This document shows positions 1 through 10,035 of a stretch of 64,000 nt of DNA, piece by piece. The translations under genes and the position numbers were made by a program. The DNA lies in the NCBI RefSeq assembly GCF_905475465.1, contig NC_062245.1, forward strand, positions 434,001-498,000, given 5' to 3'. Within the stretch, counting starts at the first letter, position 1; each line of letters opens with the position of its first letter. The DNA comes from Pieris napi. Taxonomy: Eukaryota; Arthropoda; Insecta; Lepidoptera; Pieridae. Under the pieces are notes generated by a model that saw nothing but the letters and a program-made list of their open reading frames with translations, had not been told where the DNA came from and made no database searches.

Positions 1-913
1 CGGCTGGATAACGAAGAAATCCTAAAAATGTATACCGATGGTAGCAAGACTAACCTCGGAGTGGGCGCGGCTTGGTCTAAATGGGAAAATGGAAGCGAAA
101 CGGAAAATCTAAAAATCAAGCTATCACGACATTGTACTGTATACCAAGCTGAATTAATAGCCATCCGCAGTGCAGTCGATGATGTCATCAAAAAAAAAAA
201 ACATGCCGCAATTTATAGTGACTCACGCGCGTCCCTGGTAGCCGTCACGGGCGAACGCTCTCTAAATCCTCAGGTAGTTGAAATTCGTCATAAGCTAAGA
301 ACAAGCCGAGAAAAAGGCATCAACATAGACCTTCATTGGATTAAGGCCCACATCGGTATACCGGGAAATGAGAGAGCGGGACGCCTTAGCAAAGGAGACG
401 GCGGAAACATTGGGGACAAAAGTGGATTACGTAAAGATACCGCTTTCTTACATCAGGAAAGAGGTTAGACAGAAAACGATATCGGAGTGGGACAAACGGT
501 ACAAAGATACCCATACCGCTAAAACAACAAAATTCTTTATAAGTAGTGTTATAGACGGGTACAAAATTATTAGATAAAAAAGACCTAGCCCACAAATGAT
601 GCAGATCTTAACAGGACATGGGGCGTTTGCTGAATACCTGCACAGTTTTGGCTTGAAGTCAGATCCGTCGTGTACGTGCGACTCACAAACGAGTCAGACA
701 GTGATACATCTCATTGTAGAATGTCCTGTATTCGGAGCCTCCAGGTGCGATCTCGAGCAACAAATCAATACAAAGGTAACAACCGAGCATTTACCGGATA
801 TATTAAAAAACTACAGATCGCAACTGGAAGATTTCTGCAGTAAGGTAGTGAGATGTGTCACTCGCTGCAACAAGAGCGTAGCAGAGGTGAGACGGGCCCC
901 CACTGGCCCATGA
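1..913 (+). pseudogene. 3' part of a non-LTR retrotransposon ORF2 with RNase H domain, broken
   Basis: C-terminal part of a LINE polyprotein, cut by the left window edge. An RNase H domain is readable from base 28: YTDGS supplies the first catalytic Asp, YQAELIAI the Glu, IYSDSRASL the second Asp, and HWIKAHIGIPGNER the His-containing motif near the end. An extra G near base 379 shifts the frame just before the expected last Asp; the next frame resumes with RDALAKE. An in-frame TAA at 575-577 follows. The same frame then continues with LTGHGAFAEYLH and a CxC...H...C motif (CTCD...HLIVECP), the zinc-knuckle-like tail common in RNase H-bearing LINEs of the I/R1 group. The reading stops with TGA at 911-913. 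The copy cannot make a working protein. Clade placement within I/R1 is uncertain. Confidence 0.85.
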
Positions 914-1081
914 ATATAAAATAGAAATATGTGTATTTTTATATATGGATATATATGTATATTAGGAAATCTCTTAATGTATGTATGTATGTATATGTTT
1001 CTACAAAATATATGTACAAAATAAGGTCCCGCACCACAAGAGTCGGGGATAGTGGGAAATTTATATTAAAAAAAAAAAAAA
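914..1081 (+). mobile_element. 3' UTR and poly(A) tail of the same LINE
   Basis: Continues directly from the LINE stop codon. It is AT-rich and ends in a run of about 14 A at 1068-1081, the expected 3' end of a retrotransposed copy. No second target-site duplication can be checked because the 5' end is outside the window. Confidence 0.6.
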
Positions 1082-1107
1082 TGTATGTGTATCAAATATG
1101 TAATGCA

Positions 1108-1492
1108 ACAAAGTGTTAACTCAAACTTAAACTCAAAATATCTTTATTCAAGTGGGTAACCAAGTACACTTTTGAATTGTCAAGTTAAATTAATTGTAAA
1201 TTTACATTTACTACCAGTTCGCAAGTCAAGGGCGTAGAGCGGGTAAGAAGAACTGGCAAGATACTTTCCGCCACTCTTTTTAATCGCCAAGTTACGAGTC
1301 ATACAAATTATTTGAACGGGAGCAAATCAATCCCAAGGATTAGGATCATTTAAGTATTCGTCAAATTTATAAAAAGCTTAATTGATTAATTTACGTTTAA
1401 CGAGGGCTTTGAATTTATTTAGTGATAATACTCTAATTTCGCTTGGGAGTTTGTTGTAAAAACGAATACAATTTCCATATATTAATATTTAA
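1108..1492 (-). mobile_element. LINE 3' end (CR1/jockey-like, 'family Z')
   Basis: On the minus strand this reads as the last part of a LINE ORF: IRFYNKLPSEIRVLSL, then FKALVKRKLIN, one TAA, AFYKFDEYLND and a final stop. A 3' UTR follows with the characteristic segment around CCAGTTCTTCTTACC, then AATAAA and a TTTGAGT-rich tail. Other copies of the same family are at 9676-9743, 15825-15998, 19120-19200 and 53785-54122. It is 5' truncated, with one internal stop. The label 'family Z' is only a handle for this report. Confidence 0.7.
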
Positions 1493-1821
1493 ATAATCAT
1501 TTGCAGAACAGCTATCACATTTGTATCATATCACTACATATTTCCTGTTCATTGTATTTTTACCGATTATCTTATGTAGGTGGGTACTCTATACTCTAAT
1601 AAATAACTAAGAAAAATGTAGATTCAAAAGTGTTATGTAAAACCTTTCTTTTTGTTTTGCTTTGTCTTTGAATTTTATATGATACCTTATGAACTAACAA
1701 CATAGTAGCTGTCTACAAATATTCATGATATAATAGATTTTATTTGAGCACTTCTATAAACAATTCTTAAAAAAAACTAGTGTTACATACAAACTGTTTC
1801 CACCGGGTTCTGTCCAGCGCT
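1493..1821. other. AT-rich stretch, no gene seen
   Basis: No coding potential, tRNA or clear repeat boundary was recognised. Part of it could be older LINE sequence upstream of the family Z fragment. Confidence 0.4.
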
Positions 1822-2140
1822 TTTCTTACAGTGTACAGTTTTGAGGACGATGATTCTTTCACTTGACCGGTCCATCTAGTTTGTGAACGACCTTCTGTGT
1901 TACCTACCAACCACGATCAGTTTCTTCAAGTTCTCATCGCCTCTGCGCATTGTATGGCTATTGTAGTCATAGACATAGGTAGATAGGAAAGTCCGTATGC
2001 GGAGTTGGGTCAGGATCGATGTATTGGTGCGCTTCGCAGTCCACGGTTTTTTTAACATTTGCCTCCAGCACCACATCTCAAAGACATCAATCATTTGCCT
2101 ATCTGGAGCCTAAATAATCCACGTTGCTACTCCGTACAGG
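1822..2140 (-). pseudogene. RTE-type LINE reverse transcriptase C-terminal fragment
   Basis: The minus strand reads VFEMWCWRQMLKKPWTAK, RTNTSILTQLRI, then HTMRRGDENLKKLIVVG. This is the well-known region after the RT core in insect 'endonuclease-reverse transcriptase' LINEs (typically FEMWCWRRMLRIPWTAK...HTMRR...LEKLI). Small deletions lie between the blocks and a stop follows VVGR. A second copy of the same region is at 43978-44195. Family assignment to RTE-like LINEs is from recall of the family and not from alignment. Confidence 0.7.
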
Positions 2141-3162
2141 AAGAGACTAGATCTCGTATCAATCTGATATAGGTAATTTTTAATAGCAACGTTTCTTTAC
2201 GCAGGTATGGTCCGGTCACACACAGTAGCCAATCTGGAGATGGCTGGACACAGGATGCTGGGACATCATCTGCCCAGAGATAGCACCTACTCCTCAGTAC
2301 CTCCTCCACAGCATAGTGAGTATTCTTTTCGTAATAATAGCAAGACTGGCATTGGTAAAATTTTGGTTAGAGCCCTAATATTGGTATTTACGGTGTAAAT
2401 ACCATACACAACTATCTTTACAAGCAAGGAATGCGATAGGCTTAATATTACTCTATTAGGCAGATAGGATAGGCAGAGACCACAGATCTTCACTTGCTAC
2501 AGTCGGGAAAAACCCGTTTTCGCTCCCACTGTCATGACACCATTATATGGATACTGTTTTATATAATCTTCTTTAAAACAAGTTCTGTAAAACTTAGGTA
2601 TACAGGGTGGCCTATTAGTCAACTTCAAACCGAAGTCGAGCAGCTTATCGAAGAAAATTAATTAAAAAAATTGTACTGTAAAAATTATTTCACTTTGGAA
2701 TTCGGACTAAATCCGCCATCTTTTTATGTAACTTGCAAAAAATGTGGTATTTTTTTTAAGTTGGATGTAATAATACAAAACAACATAGGTTGCCTTGCCA
2801 TAATCCTATCATGATAATCAGTCTCAATATAGATTAGGCCGTGTTTGCTTAAAAATAACATATTATATTTATTTAATTTTGCGTTAATCAATTCAATACG
2901 TTTGTATTATTTTTTTACGTGCATCCAGCACGGGAGTCGTAAATCTTGATTTTTAGAATTTTGTTTGAAAAGATTCGGGAATTATTTATCTTAAAAAATT
3001 ACGAATTTAAAACAAATAGTTCTTTCTAAAAGGCATGGGTCAAGCACAGAGTTCCTACTGTGACTTTTACTGACTGTCCGTTTATAATAAAAATAATACA
3101 ACAGTAGAAGGTATTATTATACAAAATACATAATTTATATATATAGAAGATAAAATTGCTTT
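2141..3162. other. AT-rich stretch, no gene seen
   Basis: Open frames here are short and show no recognisable domain. A sequence TATACAGGGTGGCC near 2599 resembles the terminus of small insect DNA transposons, but no partner end was found. Confidence 0.35.
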
Positions 3163-3387
3163 AAATAAATAAATCAGTGGCGCTACAACCTCTTTAGGTC
3201 TTGGCCTCAGATTTCTGAATCTGTTTCAGGATCATTTTTAAATCTAATAAGCAAGTAGGTGATCAACCTCCGGTACCTGACACACGCCGTCGACTTTTTG
3301 GGTCTAAGACATATCGGTTTCCTCACGATGTTTTACTTCACCGTTCGAGCGAATGTAAAAAGGAGCCACTAGGCCAACATTGCTCTC
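3163..3387 (-). repeat. tRNA-derived SINE, copy 1 (internally deleted)
   Basis: Begins on the plus strand with AAATAAATCAGTGGCGC, the reverse complement of the SINE 3' end, and ends with GCCACTAGGCCAACATTGC, the complement of the A-box region. The segment that would carry the B box is missing, joining ...GCGAATG directly to the A-box region. Related copies occur at ten other places in the window. Confidence 0.8.
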
Positions 3388-6234
3388 AACTTGACTTTTA
3401 GTTGAAGAAATTTGTAGACAAACATACGAAATTTAACACACGAGCTTGTAAATAGATAATCTTAGCATATCCTACCTACTGATAACCTCCTTTTTGGATG
3501 TCGGTTACAAAGAAATGAGTTTAATGAAAATGCATGTTTAAATCGATAAAAGTGTTCGGTGCATATTAGTAATGCATTAATCGCAAATAAATCGTGCGAG
3601 TCGCGTGTCCCAATTATGTCCTCCCTTCGCCGTGTGCACGGGATTACTTTTTCATAAACAGACCGAATTTTGATTGCTATACAAATATTTTTAAATCTAA
3701 CCTTGTGTTTTCGCATTCGACAATCAAAGATTTGTAAATAAGCACAAAATTATTGTCGTATTTTCCTGTTACGGATGATGTGAATAAAGTTTTTATTACT
3801 CAGAAAAAATATATTAGGGTTATTATGGGTATATCTCTTGTAAGCTGTAGAAGTTCACGAGCTCGGTATTTTGACAGTACCAAGTTTATATATCCTAGAA
3901 CTTATGACCGTATCCGAAAAGAATCTTGCCTGTACTGATGGATCCAACTCAACTGTTCTTATTATTATGACATTATGATAATTTATATGACATTTGCATG
4001 CCTATATGGCTGATTCAACGATCTTATTTGCACCAAATTACACATGAGCCTTGTCTGTGGTACTAGTTTGATTCTAGTAGGTACACAGTAACATCAAAGA
4101 GAGAAAGAGTTTGGTCAACTCGGCTGAGATTCTTTGGTTTGTTCTACTGAGAGAAAATCGCGTTGGTCACCTGTATCTTAAATGTCCTGTTACTATACTA
4201 TAGAATATCTTGTCATCTTTAGTTACTTTATAAACGACACCAAAATTCTCATAACATTATTCATCAGACATGTTACATATGTCAAAATACATTTTGGTTA
4301 ATTGCACAGAACATTAAAGATACTTTTAAGCAATCGTCATAACATAGATAATTAATAAGTCGTACCAGCCAGTACGTGCCAACTTTAACATAAGCAAAAA
4401 ACAATTGCAACATAGAAATCCAAAGACAAGCGTGTCTATGGCGTTTAAAACAATGGCCCCTAATTAAAATGGCAGGCAGTTTCGAGTGGCGCGAACAAAG
4501 ATCCGATCATAGACAATGCTTCGGCTTTAATTGGCGTTCTCTATTGTTGAATTGAGCACACCAGTTAGACTAACAAAAGACATAGGAAACTGGTGCGTTC
4601 TTAATAATTTAACGATGTTTAAGAGGCAATTTTATACAGCCATATTGTATGAGTGGTGAGCAAAGATGGAATTGTTTATATCGGCAGTGTTGCCACTTAT
4701 TATCTAAAGGTTTGTTGTCTAAAGGTTATAATGAATTACACTTGTAAGACGCTGTTTTGAAAAATTATATAGTTCAATGTTACTATTTTCTTGTATTGTT
4801 TTTCGATAATAGTGCTGCGTAATATATATCGATCTCCTTATCTTAACTAAACGGTGGCATAGAGGTTAATGATAATTTGTTTTACTCATGAGAGGTACAA
4901 TATTTATGAAAAAACAATTTGGCACCGATTTAAACATAGACATTTATTACTAACATAATCCCCACACATAAACACACAATAAACACATAAAATTCGAGAT
5001 ATTAAAAACAATAAAAAATGTACTAAATAAACGTCAGTCATTTGCTTATAAAGTTTCCTGAACCGCAGGCTCTTTAATTGTATTAATGTTATTTCTATAA
5101 CATTAAAAAACCTTTTCTATCGTCATTTGTCGGACCTTCATTGGGTGTCTCCAGTAATTATAGGTATAACGTAATGGGTCGGCATACATAAAGGCATTTG
5201 ACAATAAAAGGATTTTGCACAAGTTGACGCATCATTGACAAACGCACTAATGTCCGAGCGATTATTAAATGGCATTTGAAAGCTGCAAAGTAAATTTAAA
5301 TTGGCCTGACATTGACGTGAAATAGCGCGCAAAGGTAAACAGGAAACGCGCGGGGCTCCATTGTGCGTTGCAGTGTCGCCAACTACGAAAATAATAATTA
5401 TCGAGGGTTGCCAGCACAATGGGACTTTTTAAATAACGGGTCGATCGGCTCAAGTGCTTCCTATTATTCGTTTGAAGGGGATTACGCTACAGTGTCGAGA
5501 TTTTTTTTATCGATTTTTTTACCTTTATCCAGGTGGCTATAGGTGTGTTAATGCGTATTTTATTTACTTTTTTCTAATCTGATCAAGATGGCTTTAACCG
5601 GAAGATGTTTTAAGTATTGGCCAAGAATTATATTTTTTTAGCGTTACTGTATTTTTGCTTACCTCTACTAATCTCTTTTATAGAAGAAGGTTAATTTATT
5701 TCATAAGAAAACCACAAGGGCCGCTATACAAATAATTGAATGGTTATAAAACTCTACTTGCATCAAAACTTAGCCTCATAAAAAATAAGAATTATTTTAT
5801 AAAAAAATTACGAGCGTAAATAAAACTTCTGACGTTAGTTATTTAAAAAATAATACCTAATAATGAATACATTTTACAAATATTTTAGATTCATATCGTA
5901 AGTCTATATAGAACCAGACGTAAAGATTCCTAATATCCTAGGTATGTACATATATACTATATCACAGGCATAGATTATAAACAAGGCGTTTACATTTCCC
6001 GTCAACAGTTCGCAGACAATAATAAATGTACCAGCATGTACGAACCTCTCGAGTTGACTCCCAATTAATCTCCTTTTAGCCCTGACGGAGGCTCTATGCC
6101 CTGTACTTACGGTCGAAAGCCGCATAGTCCCATACCCCCACGGGGGCGGCACGTGCCCTAATTAATACCCCAAACTACGGGGCCTTAATTGAATACGCTT
6201 ATTTGAATTTGGAATTTGACATATAAGTCATAGC
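3388..6234. other. Gene-free AT-rich stretch
   Basis: No ORF with recognisable domains, no RNA gene and no clear transposon ends. Short open frames at 3462-3716, 5138-5453 and 5904-6152 (minus) look like chance. Confidence 0.4.
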
Positions 6235-6350
6235 TGTTAAAAATGATGGTTTGACTCTTGACTTTTAGTTTTAAAAACAATTTGGACGAATTTACATTGA
6301 TTGTTTACGGTTTCCTCTACAGTTAAAATGGCATAGAAATCAATAAAAAT
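6235..6350 (-). repeat. 116-bp segment duplicated at 7200-7316 next to a SINE
   Basis: From GACTCTTGACTTTTAG to TTAAAATGGCATAGAAAT this matches 7200-7316 closely, and in both places a SINE follows at the same offset. Either the SINE subfamily has an extended 3' tail or a roughly 0.4-kb block was locally duplicated. Confidence 0.7.
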
Positions 6351-6630
6351 TAAATACATAAATCAATGGCGCTATAACCTTTTTAGGTCTGGGCCTCAGT
6401 TTTATGTATCTGTTTCATGTCATCATTTGTCAATCTAATAGGCAAGTAGGTGATCAGCCTAATGTGCCTGAGACACGTCGTCGACTGATCGGGTCTAAGG
6501 CAAGCCGGTTTCCTCACGACTTTTTCCTTCACCGTTCGTGCTTAAGTGCGCACATAGAAAGTTCAAAGCCGGGGATCGAACCTATGACGTCAGGGATGAG
6601 AGTCGCACGCTGAAGACACTAGGCCATCAT
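6351..6630 (-). repeat. tRNA-derived SINE, copy 2 (nearly full length)
   Basis: Reverse-oriented SINE. Reading the minus strand, the head has an A-box-like TGGCCTAGTG and a B box GGTTCGATCCC, followed by the body (GAACGGTGAAGGAAAA, GAGGAAACCGGCTTGCC, GCCTATTAGATTGAC) and the AGCGCCATTGATTTATG 3' end. It abuts the duplicated segment at 6235-6350. Confidence 0.85.
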
Positions 6631-7199
6631 ATAAATTAATAGTTGCCTTTAAATGAAAATTATTGCATTTTGTTGGTAAACAGTCAATAATTTCATTTAT
6701 TACTCGCTCAAAACCGAAAAAGATGTGATTTTTTAAAAATCATTTTAACCAGAAGTAGGTACTGTTTAATGTGAGATTATAAATTAATTCAAATATCTAA
6801 AGGATTATGTGTGTATGCTACGTTGATGTCCATTTCTTTATGCATAATTTAAGGAAACCGGAACTGGCGTTATATATATAAATTATAAACTTATTTTAAT
6901 CCCGCTTACTCTTCAAAAGGACTCCGATATATAGACATACGTATAGGTATGACATGAGCGTTCACTTTACAAGGACACATATATATAAAAAGGAAGAACC
7001 CGGCTTAAAATGTAATTTTTCTAGTTAGAAACGTGAATTTTAGTTTCAAATGTCAGACGTGCCCTCTGGCTTTGAGTGGGTGTCTATTGCTAGTTTCCGC
7101 ACGTGGTTTCATCATGGTTATGTTATATAAACTAGAGGCTATGTATTCCTTTGTATGTCTTATAATACCTACACGTTTTTAGCTAGGGAGCTTGTGGTT

Positions 7200-7316
7200 C
7201 TATGGTTTAACTCTTGACTTTTAGTTTTAAAAACAATTTGGACGAATTAAACCGTAAACAATCATTGTAAGTTTACGGTTTTCTCCAAAGTTAAAATGGC
7301 ATAGAAATAATTAAAA
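7200..7316 (-). repeat. Second copy of the segment at 6235-6350
   Basis: Matches 6235-6350 with a short rearrangement in the middle, where an inverted TTTACGGTTT-like piece is added (AAACCGTAAAC...GTTTACGGTTT). It is followed by SINE copy 3. Confidence 0.7.
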
Positions 7317-7452
7317 ATTAAATAAATAAATCAGTGGCGCTAAAACCATTTTAGGTCTGGACATAAGATTTCTATATCTGTTTCATGATCATTTGTCAAT
7401 CTAATAGGCAAGTAGGTGATCAGCCTCCTGTGCCTGAGACACGCCGTCGACA
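7317..7452 (-). repeat. tRNA-derived SINE, copy 3 (tRNA head missing)
   Basis: Contains the SINE 3' half only, from AAATAAATCAGTGGCGC to ACACGCCGTCGAC. It breaks off into a CACGACACGACGTCGACGTC filler that looks like repair-generated microrepeats. Confidence 0.8.
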
Positions 7453-7494
7453 CGACACGACGTCGACGTCGAAAGAACACCAAATTTAACCAAT

Positions 7495-7498
<4 letters not shown>

Positions 7499-7530
<32 letters not shown>
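7499..7530. repeat. (TA)n microsatellite
   Basis: About 28 bases of uninterrupted alternating T and A. Confidence 0.9.
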
Positions 7531-7532
<2 letters not shown>

Positions 7533-7911
7533 ATAGGTGACTATGGTGCGTTTAGTAACTGAGACCAAAATTTCCTACAGCCAATGTAATCCAAGAATGT
7601 GTTAATGCAATTAACAATAACAAAGGCGAGATGACCTCACGTGTCTTTTTTAGAAATTTCAGCCCCTCCTTAGATTAGTTTTGTAATCTGATTATGAAAA
7701 CAATTACACTTAAGTATGCTGTTGATGGCTAAATATGAAAATATTTCTTCGTAATAAAGAATGGCTGATGCGTTATAGAGAGTGAAGTAATGTTTGGGTT
7801 TTGTGTTTAATCAAACAAATTTAACTCATTTTACGTTATAGAGAGCTTTTCAATATAACGAACGTTATAAAGAGTCTACACTGTATATGGATTTGAAGTT
7901 TAAAGCTATAC
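7531..7911. other. Gene-free flank of the foldback element
   Basis: AT-rich, no recognisable feature. The four bases before the foldback element are ATAC (7908-7911). Confidence 0.4.
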
Positions 7912-8592
7912 TCCAGTCAAATTACGAAATAAATAAACATGAGCGAACACAGTTTGGGGATTTTGAGGATCGATAGGGGGGTGTATTCTGAGCATAAATT
8001 CCAATTTGAGGGGTTGTACTGAGGTCAGCTCAAGGTCATTTCGATGGAAACGCGTTTAATTCGATATCTCGAGAATGGTTAGTGTTAGGCGAAAAATTGT
8101 TGAGACCTTTTCTTTTCGTAACTAAATTTACTAACTTTTTTATTTGAAACTTTTTTTTATAACATTAATATTTTTCAAGTTATTACTCCCGCAAGGCAGA
8201 AATTTTACTTTTTTTTCAATTTTTCCTTGTTTTCTCCCCAACCATTCAATTTTATTAAATTTTACCGATCATCGAAGTGTAGATCTTTTAATTATGAACA
8301 ATTTTGTTCTTAAACTTTTTTCCGTAATGCCAATACCTTCGGAGTTATAGATTACTTTACCGAGCGAAATCCGCGCCACTGTCGCAATATAAAAAGGTCA
8401 ATCGATTAAACTATTTAAAAATTAGGTATTTAATTTAGGTAAATTTGGGTAAGAAGTAAATTAACAATTAAAACTGTTTCACACATTTATTGATAGAAAA
8501 ATAGGTTATAAAATTCGGAATATTAAGCACCCGAGGTCGATGGAAGTGATTCGTGAATATTCGTGGTCCTGACGGTATCGGGGCATACGTCC
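7912..8592 (+). repeat. Left inverted arm of the foldback element (681 bp)
   Basis: Reverse-complement match of 8847-9354 plus 12295-12477. The match ends at GGCATACGTC (8583-8592). The right arm has a roughly 10-bp longer outer segment (GGCTAAAAACGGG on its reverse complement). Identical 68-codon open frames in the two arms at 8144-8350 (+) and 9089-9295 (-) are a by-product of the palindrome. Confidence 0.9.
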
Positions 8593-8654
8593 TAAATTAT
8601 CCGGAGCTGGTTTCAATGACATCGCTATCGGCTAATAATTACTGATTAATTATC

Positions 8655-8683
8655 ATTATTAATCATATATTATGATTAATAAT
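8655..8683. repeat. Short perfect palindrome in the foldback loop
   Basis: ATTATTAATCATA, a TAT spacer, then TATGATTAATAAT: 13-bp perfect arms with a 3-base loop. The ATG of the Cys-rich open frame lies in the right arm (8672). Confidence 0.85.
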
Positions 8684-8971
8684 TTACTGAGATCGATTGC
8701 GTGCAAATGCAAAACCAAATGCGGCAAAGCGTGCGGATGCAGAAAGGCCGGCCTCTTTTGCTCAGTGATTTGCACCAATTTCCAAGAGAACTATTGTTCG
8801 AATGTCGCGAACGTTATCGACGATGATGATCTTGACGCAAATGGGATGACGTATGCCCCGATACCGTCAGGACCACGAATATTCACGAATCACTTCCATC
8901 GACCTCGGGTGCTTAATATTCCGAATTTTATAACCTATTTTTCTATCAATAAATGTGTGAAACAGTTTTAA
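8672..8971 (+). pseudogene. Cys-rich CXC-like coding remnant in the foldback loop
   Basis: A 99-codon open frame starting in the loop and running into the right arm. Residues 9-42 read ACKCKTKCGKACGCRK, AGLFCSVICTNFQENYCSN. The eight Cys spacings and the CGCRKAGL core resemble tesmin/TSO1 CXC-like zinc-binding repeats; TNF replaces the usual TNC. An acidic stretch (DDDDLD) follows. Such C-terminal Cys-rich segments occur in several uncharacterised insect proteins, some of them transposon-encoded. The likeliest reading is that this is the C-terminal end of the parent transposon's protein, or a captured exon fragment. There is no catalytic domain and the ATG is probably not a natural start. Function unknown. 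Confidence 0.5.
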
Positions 8972-9354
8972 TTGTTAATTTACTTCTTACCCAAATTTAC
9001 CTAAATTAAATACCTAATTTTTAAATAGTTTAATCGATTGACCTTTTTATATTGCGACAGTGGCGCGGATTTCGCTCGGTAAAGTAATCTATAACTCCGA
9101 AGGTATTGGCATTACGGAAAAAAGTTTAAGAACAAAATTGTTCATAATTAAAAGATCTACACTTCGATGATCGGTAAAATTTAATAAAATTGAATGGTTG
9201 GGGAGAAAACAAGGAAAAATTGAAAAAAAAGTAAAATTTCTGCCTTGCGGGAGTAATAACTTGAAAAATATTAATGTTATAAAAAAAAGTTTCAAATAAA
9301 AAAGTTAGTAAATTTAGTTACGAAAAGAAAAGGTCTCAACAATTTTTCGCCTAA
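8847..9354 (-). repeat. Inner part of the right inverted arm
   Basis: Reverse complement of 8085-8592. It is cut at 9354 by the Harbinger insertion and continues at 12295. Confidence 0.9.
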
Positions 9355-9411
9355 GACCTACAACGCACTAGCGGCTGGCCGCAATGCGGTGTGCCGCTGC
9401 GGCGGGCCGCA
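9355..9411 (+). repeat. Left terminal inverted repeat of Harbinger
   Basis: 57 bp, matching the reverse complement of 12235-12291 except at the second base (A versus G). It contains three GCGG-N4-CCGC dyads. Confidence 0.93.
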
Positions 9412-9563
9412 CATCGATTATTATATGAAACCGCACGATAACAACGCACTGACTTGCGGTCAACCGTCAACCGCTCCGGTTGATTTGGAGCTGCGGCGAG
9501 CCGCACCGGTTGAATGATGCGGCGCGCCGCGAGCCCTCCACGCACTCGGCGCGGTTAGCCGTC
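9371..9563. promoter_or_regulatory. Subterminal array of GCGG-N4-CCGC dyads, left end
   Basis: Repeated imperfect palindromes: GCGGCTGGCCGC, GCGGTGTGCCGC, GCGGCGGGCCGC, GCGGCGAGCCGC, GCGGCGCGCCGC and a weaker GCGGTTAGCCG. They stand out as GC-rich against AT-rich DNA. In Harbinger elements the accessory Myb/MADF protein binds subterminal palindromes and recruits the transposase; these are candidates for such sites. That role is inferred. Confidence 0.6.
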
Positions 9564-9675
9564 CTACCTACGTCATCACATACATATAATTATTTGACAA
9601 ATGTAAACAAAATATTGTAAAGCTATTTTAAAAGAGTAAAAAAAAAAAATATATGTTTATGTTTTTTGTATTTTG

Positions 9676-9743
9676 TTTGACGTTCAAAAGTGCCATTTTA
9701 GGTGGTCTAATTGAAATAAATGATTTGACTTTTTTTGACTTTT
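9676..9743 (+). mobile_element. Truncated LINE 3' tail (family Z) inside Harbinger
   Basis: Reads TTTGACGTTCAAAAGTG...GAAATAAATGATTTGACTTTTTTTGACTT, matching the last ~70 bp of the LINE copy at 15825-15998. It ends about 20 bp before the MADF-BESS ATG, so it forms part of that gene's presumed 5' UTR or promoter. Confidence 0.6.
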
Positions 9744-9764
9744 ACACTACGCAGAGTGCGCGTC

Positions 9765-9933
9765 ATGGATTTTGATACAGAAAAGTTCATTTTAGAAATC
9801 AAAGACCGCCCCGCAATATGGGATAGCAAATGCGCTGATCATCCAGACAGAAATAAAAGGTTAAAATGTTGGGAGGAAGTGATTAATATATATGCAAAGT
9901 AAGATGATACACCAGAAGAAAAGAAAGAACTTG
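9765..9933 (+). pseudogene. MADF-BESS protein gene of Harbinger, exon 1 (in-frame stop)
   Basis: ATG at 9765 opens a typical MADF N-terminus: MDFDTEKFILEIKDRPAIWD, then LKCWEEVINIYAK. An in-frame TAA at 9900-9902 follows; reading on gives DDTPEEKKELG, which is the expected continuation of a MADF domain, so the TAA looks like a point mutation. The exon ends at a GTAAGT donor (9934). The intron, 9934-10983, is phase 1 and holds the whole of transposase exon 2 on the other strand. The protein would be the accessory DNA-binding partner of the transposase. Confidence 0.75.
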
Positions 9934-10035
9934 GTAAGTTACGTTATTTATTTATCATTGTTACAAGGTTACAATCATCATACTTTTTATTCCTAATTTC
10001 CTGCGATTTTGCGGATCAATGTACATTATATTTAC

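Noticed and set aside
2599..2640. TATACAGGGTGGCC resembling a small DNA transposon end
   Set aside because: No matching inverted end or target duplication found.
8144..9295. Two identical 68-codon open frames at 8144-8350 (+) and 9089-9295 (-)
   Set aside because: They are the same arm of a palindrome read twice; the peptide shows no domain and the match is explained by the foldback structure.
9351..9545. Minus-strand open frame rich in Arg/Ala
   Set aside because: Lies in the GC-rich Harbinger terminal repeat; composition follows the GCGG/CCGC dyads.
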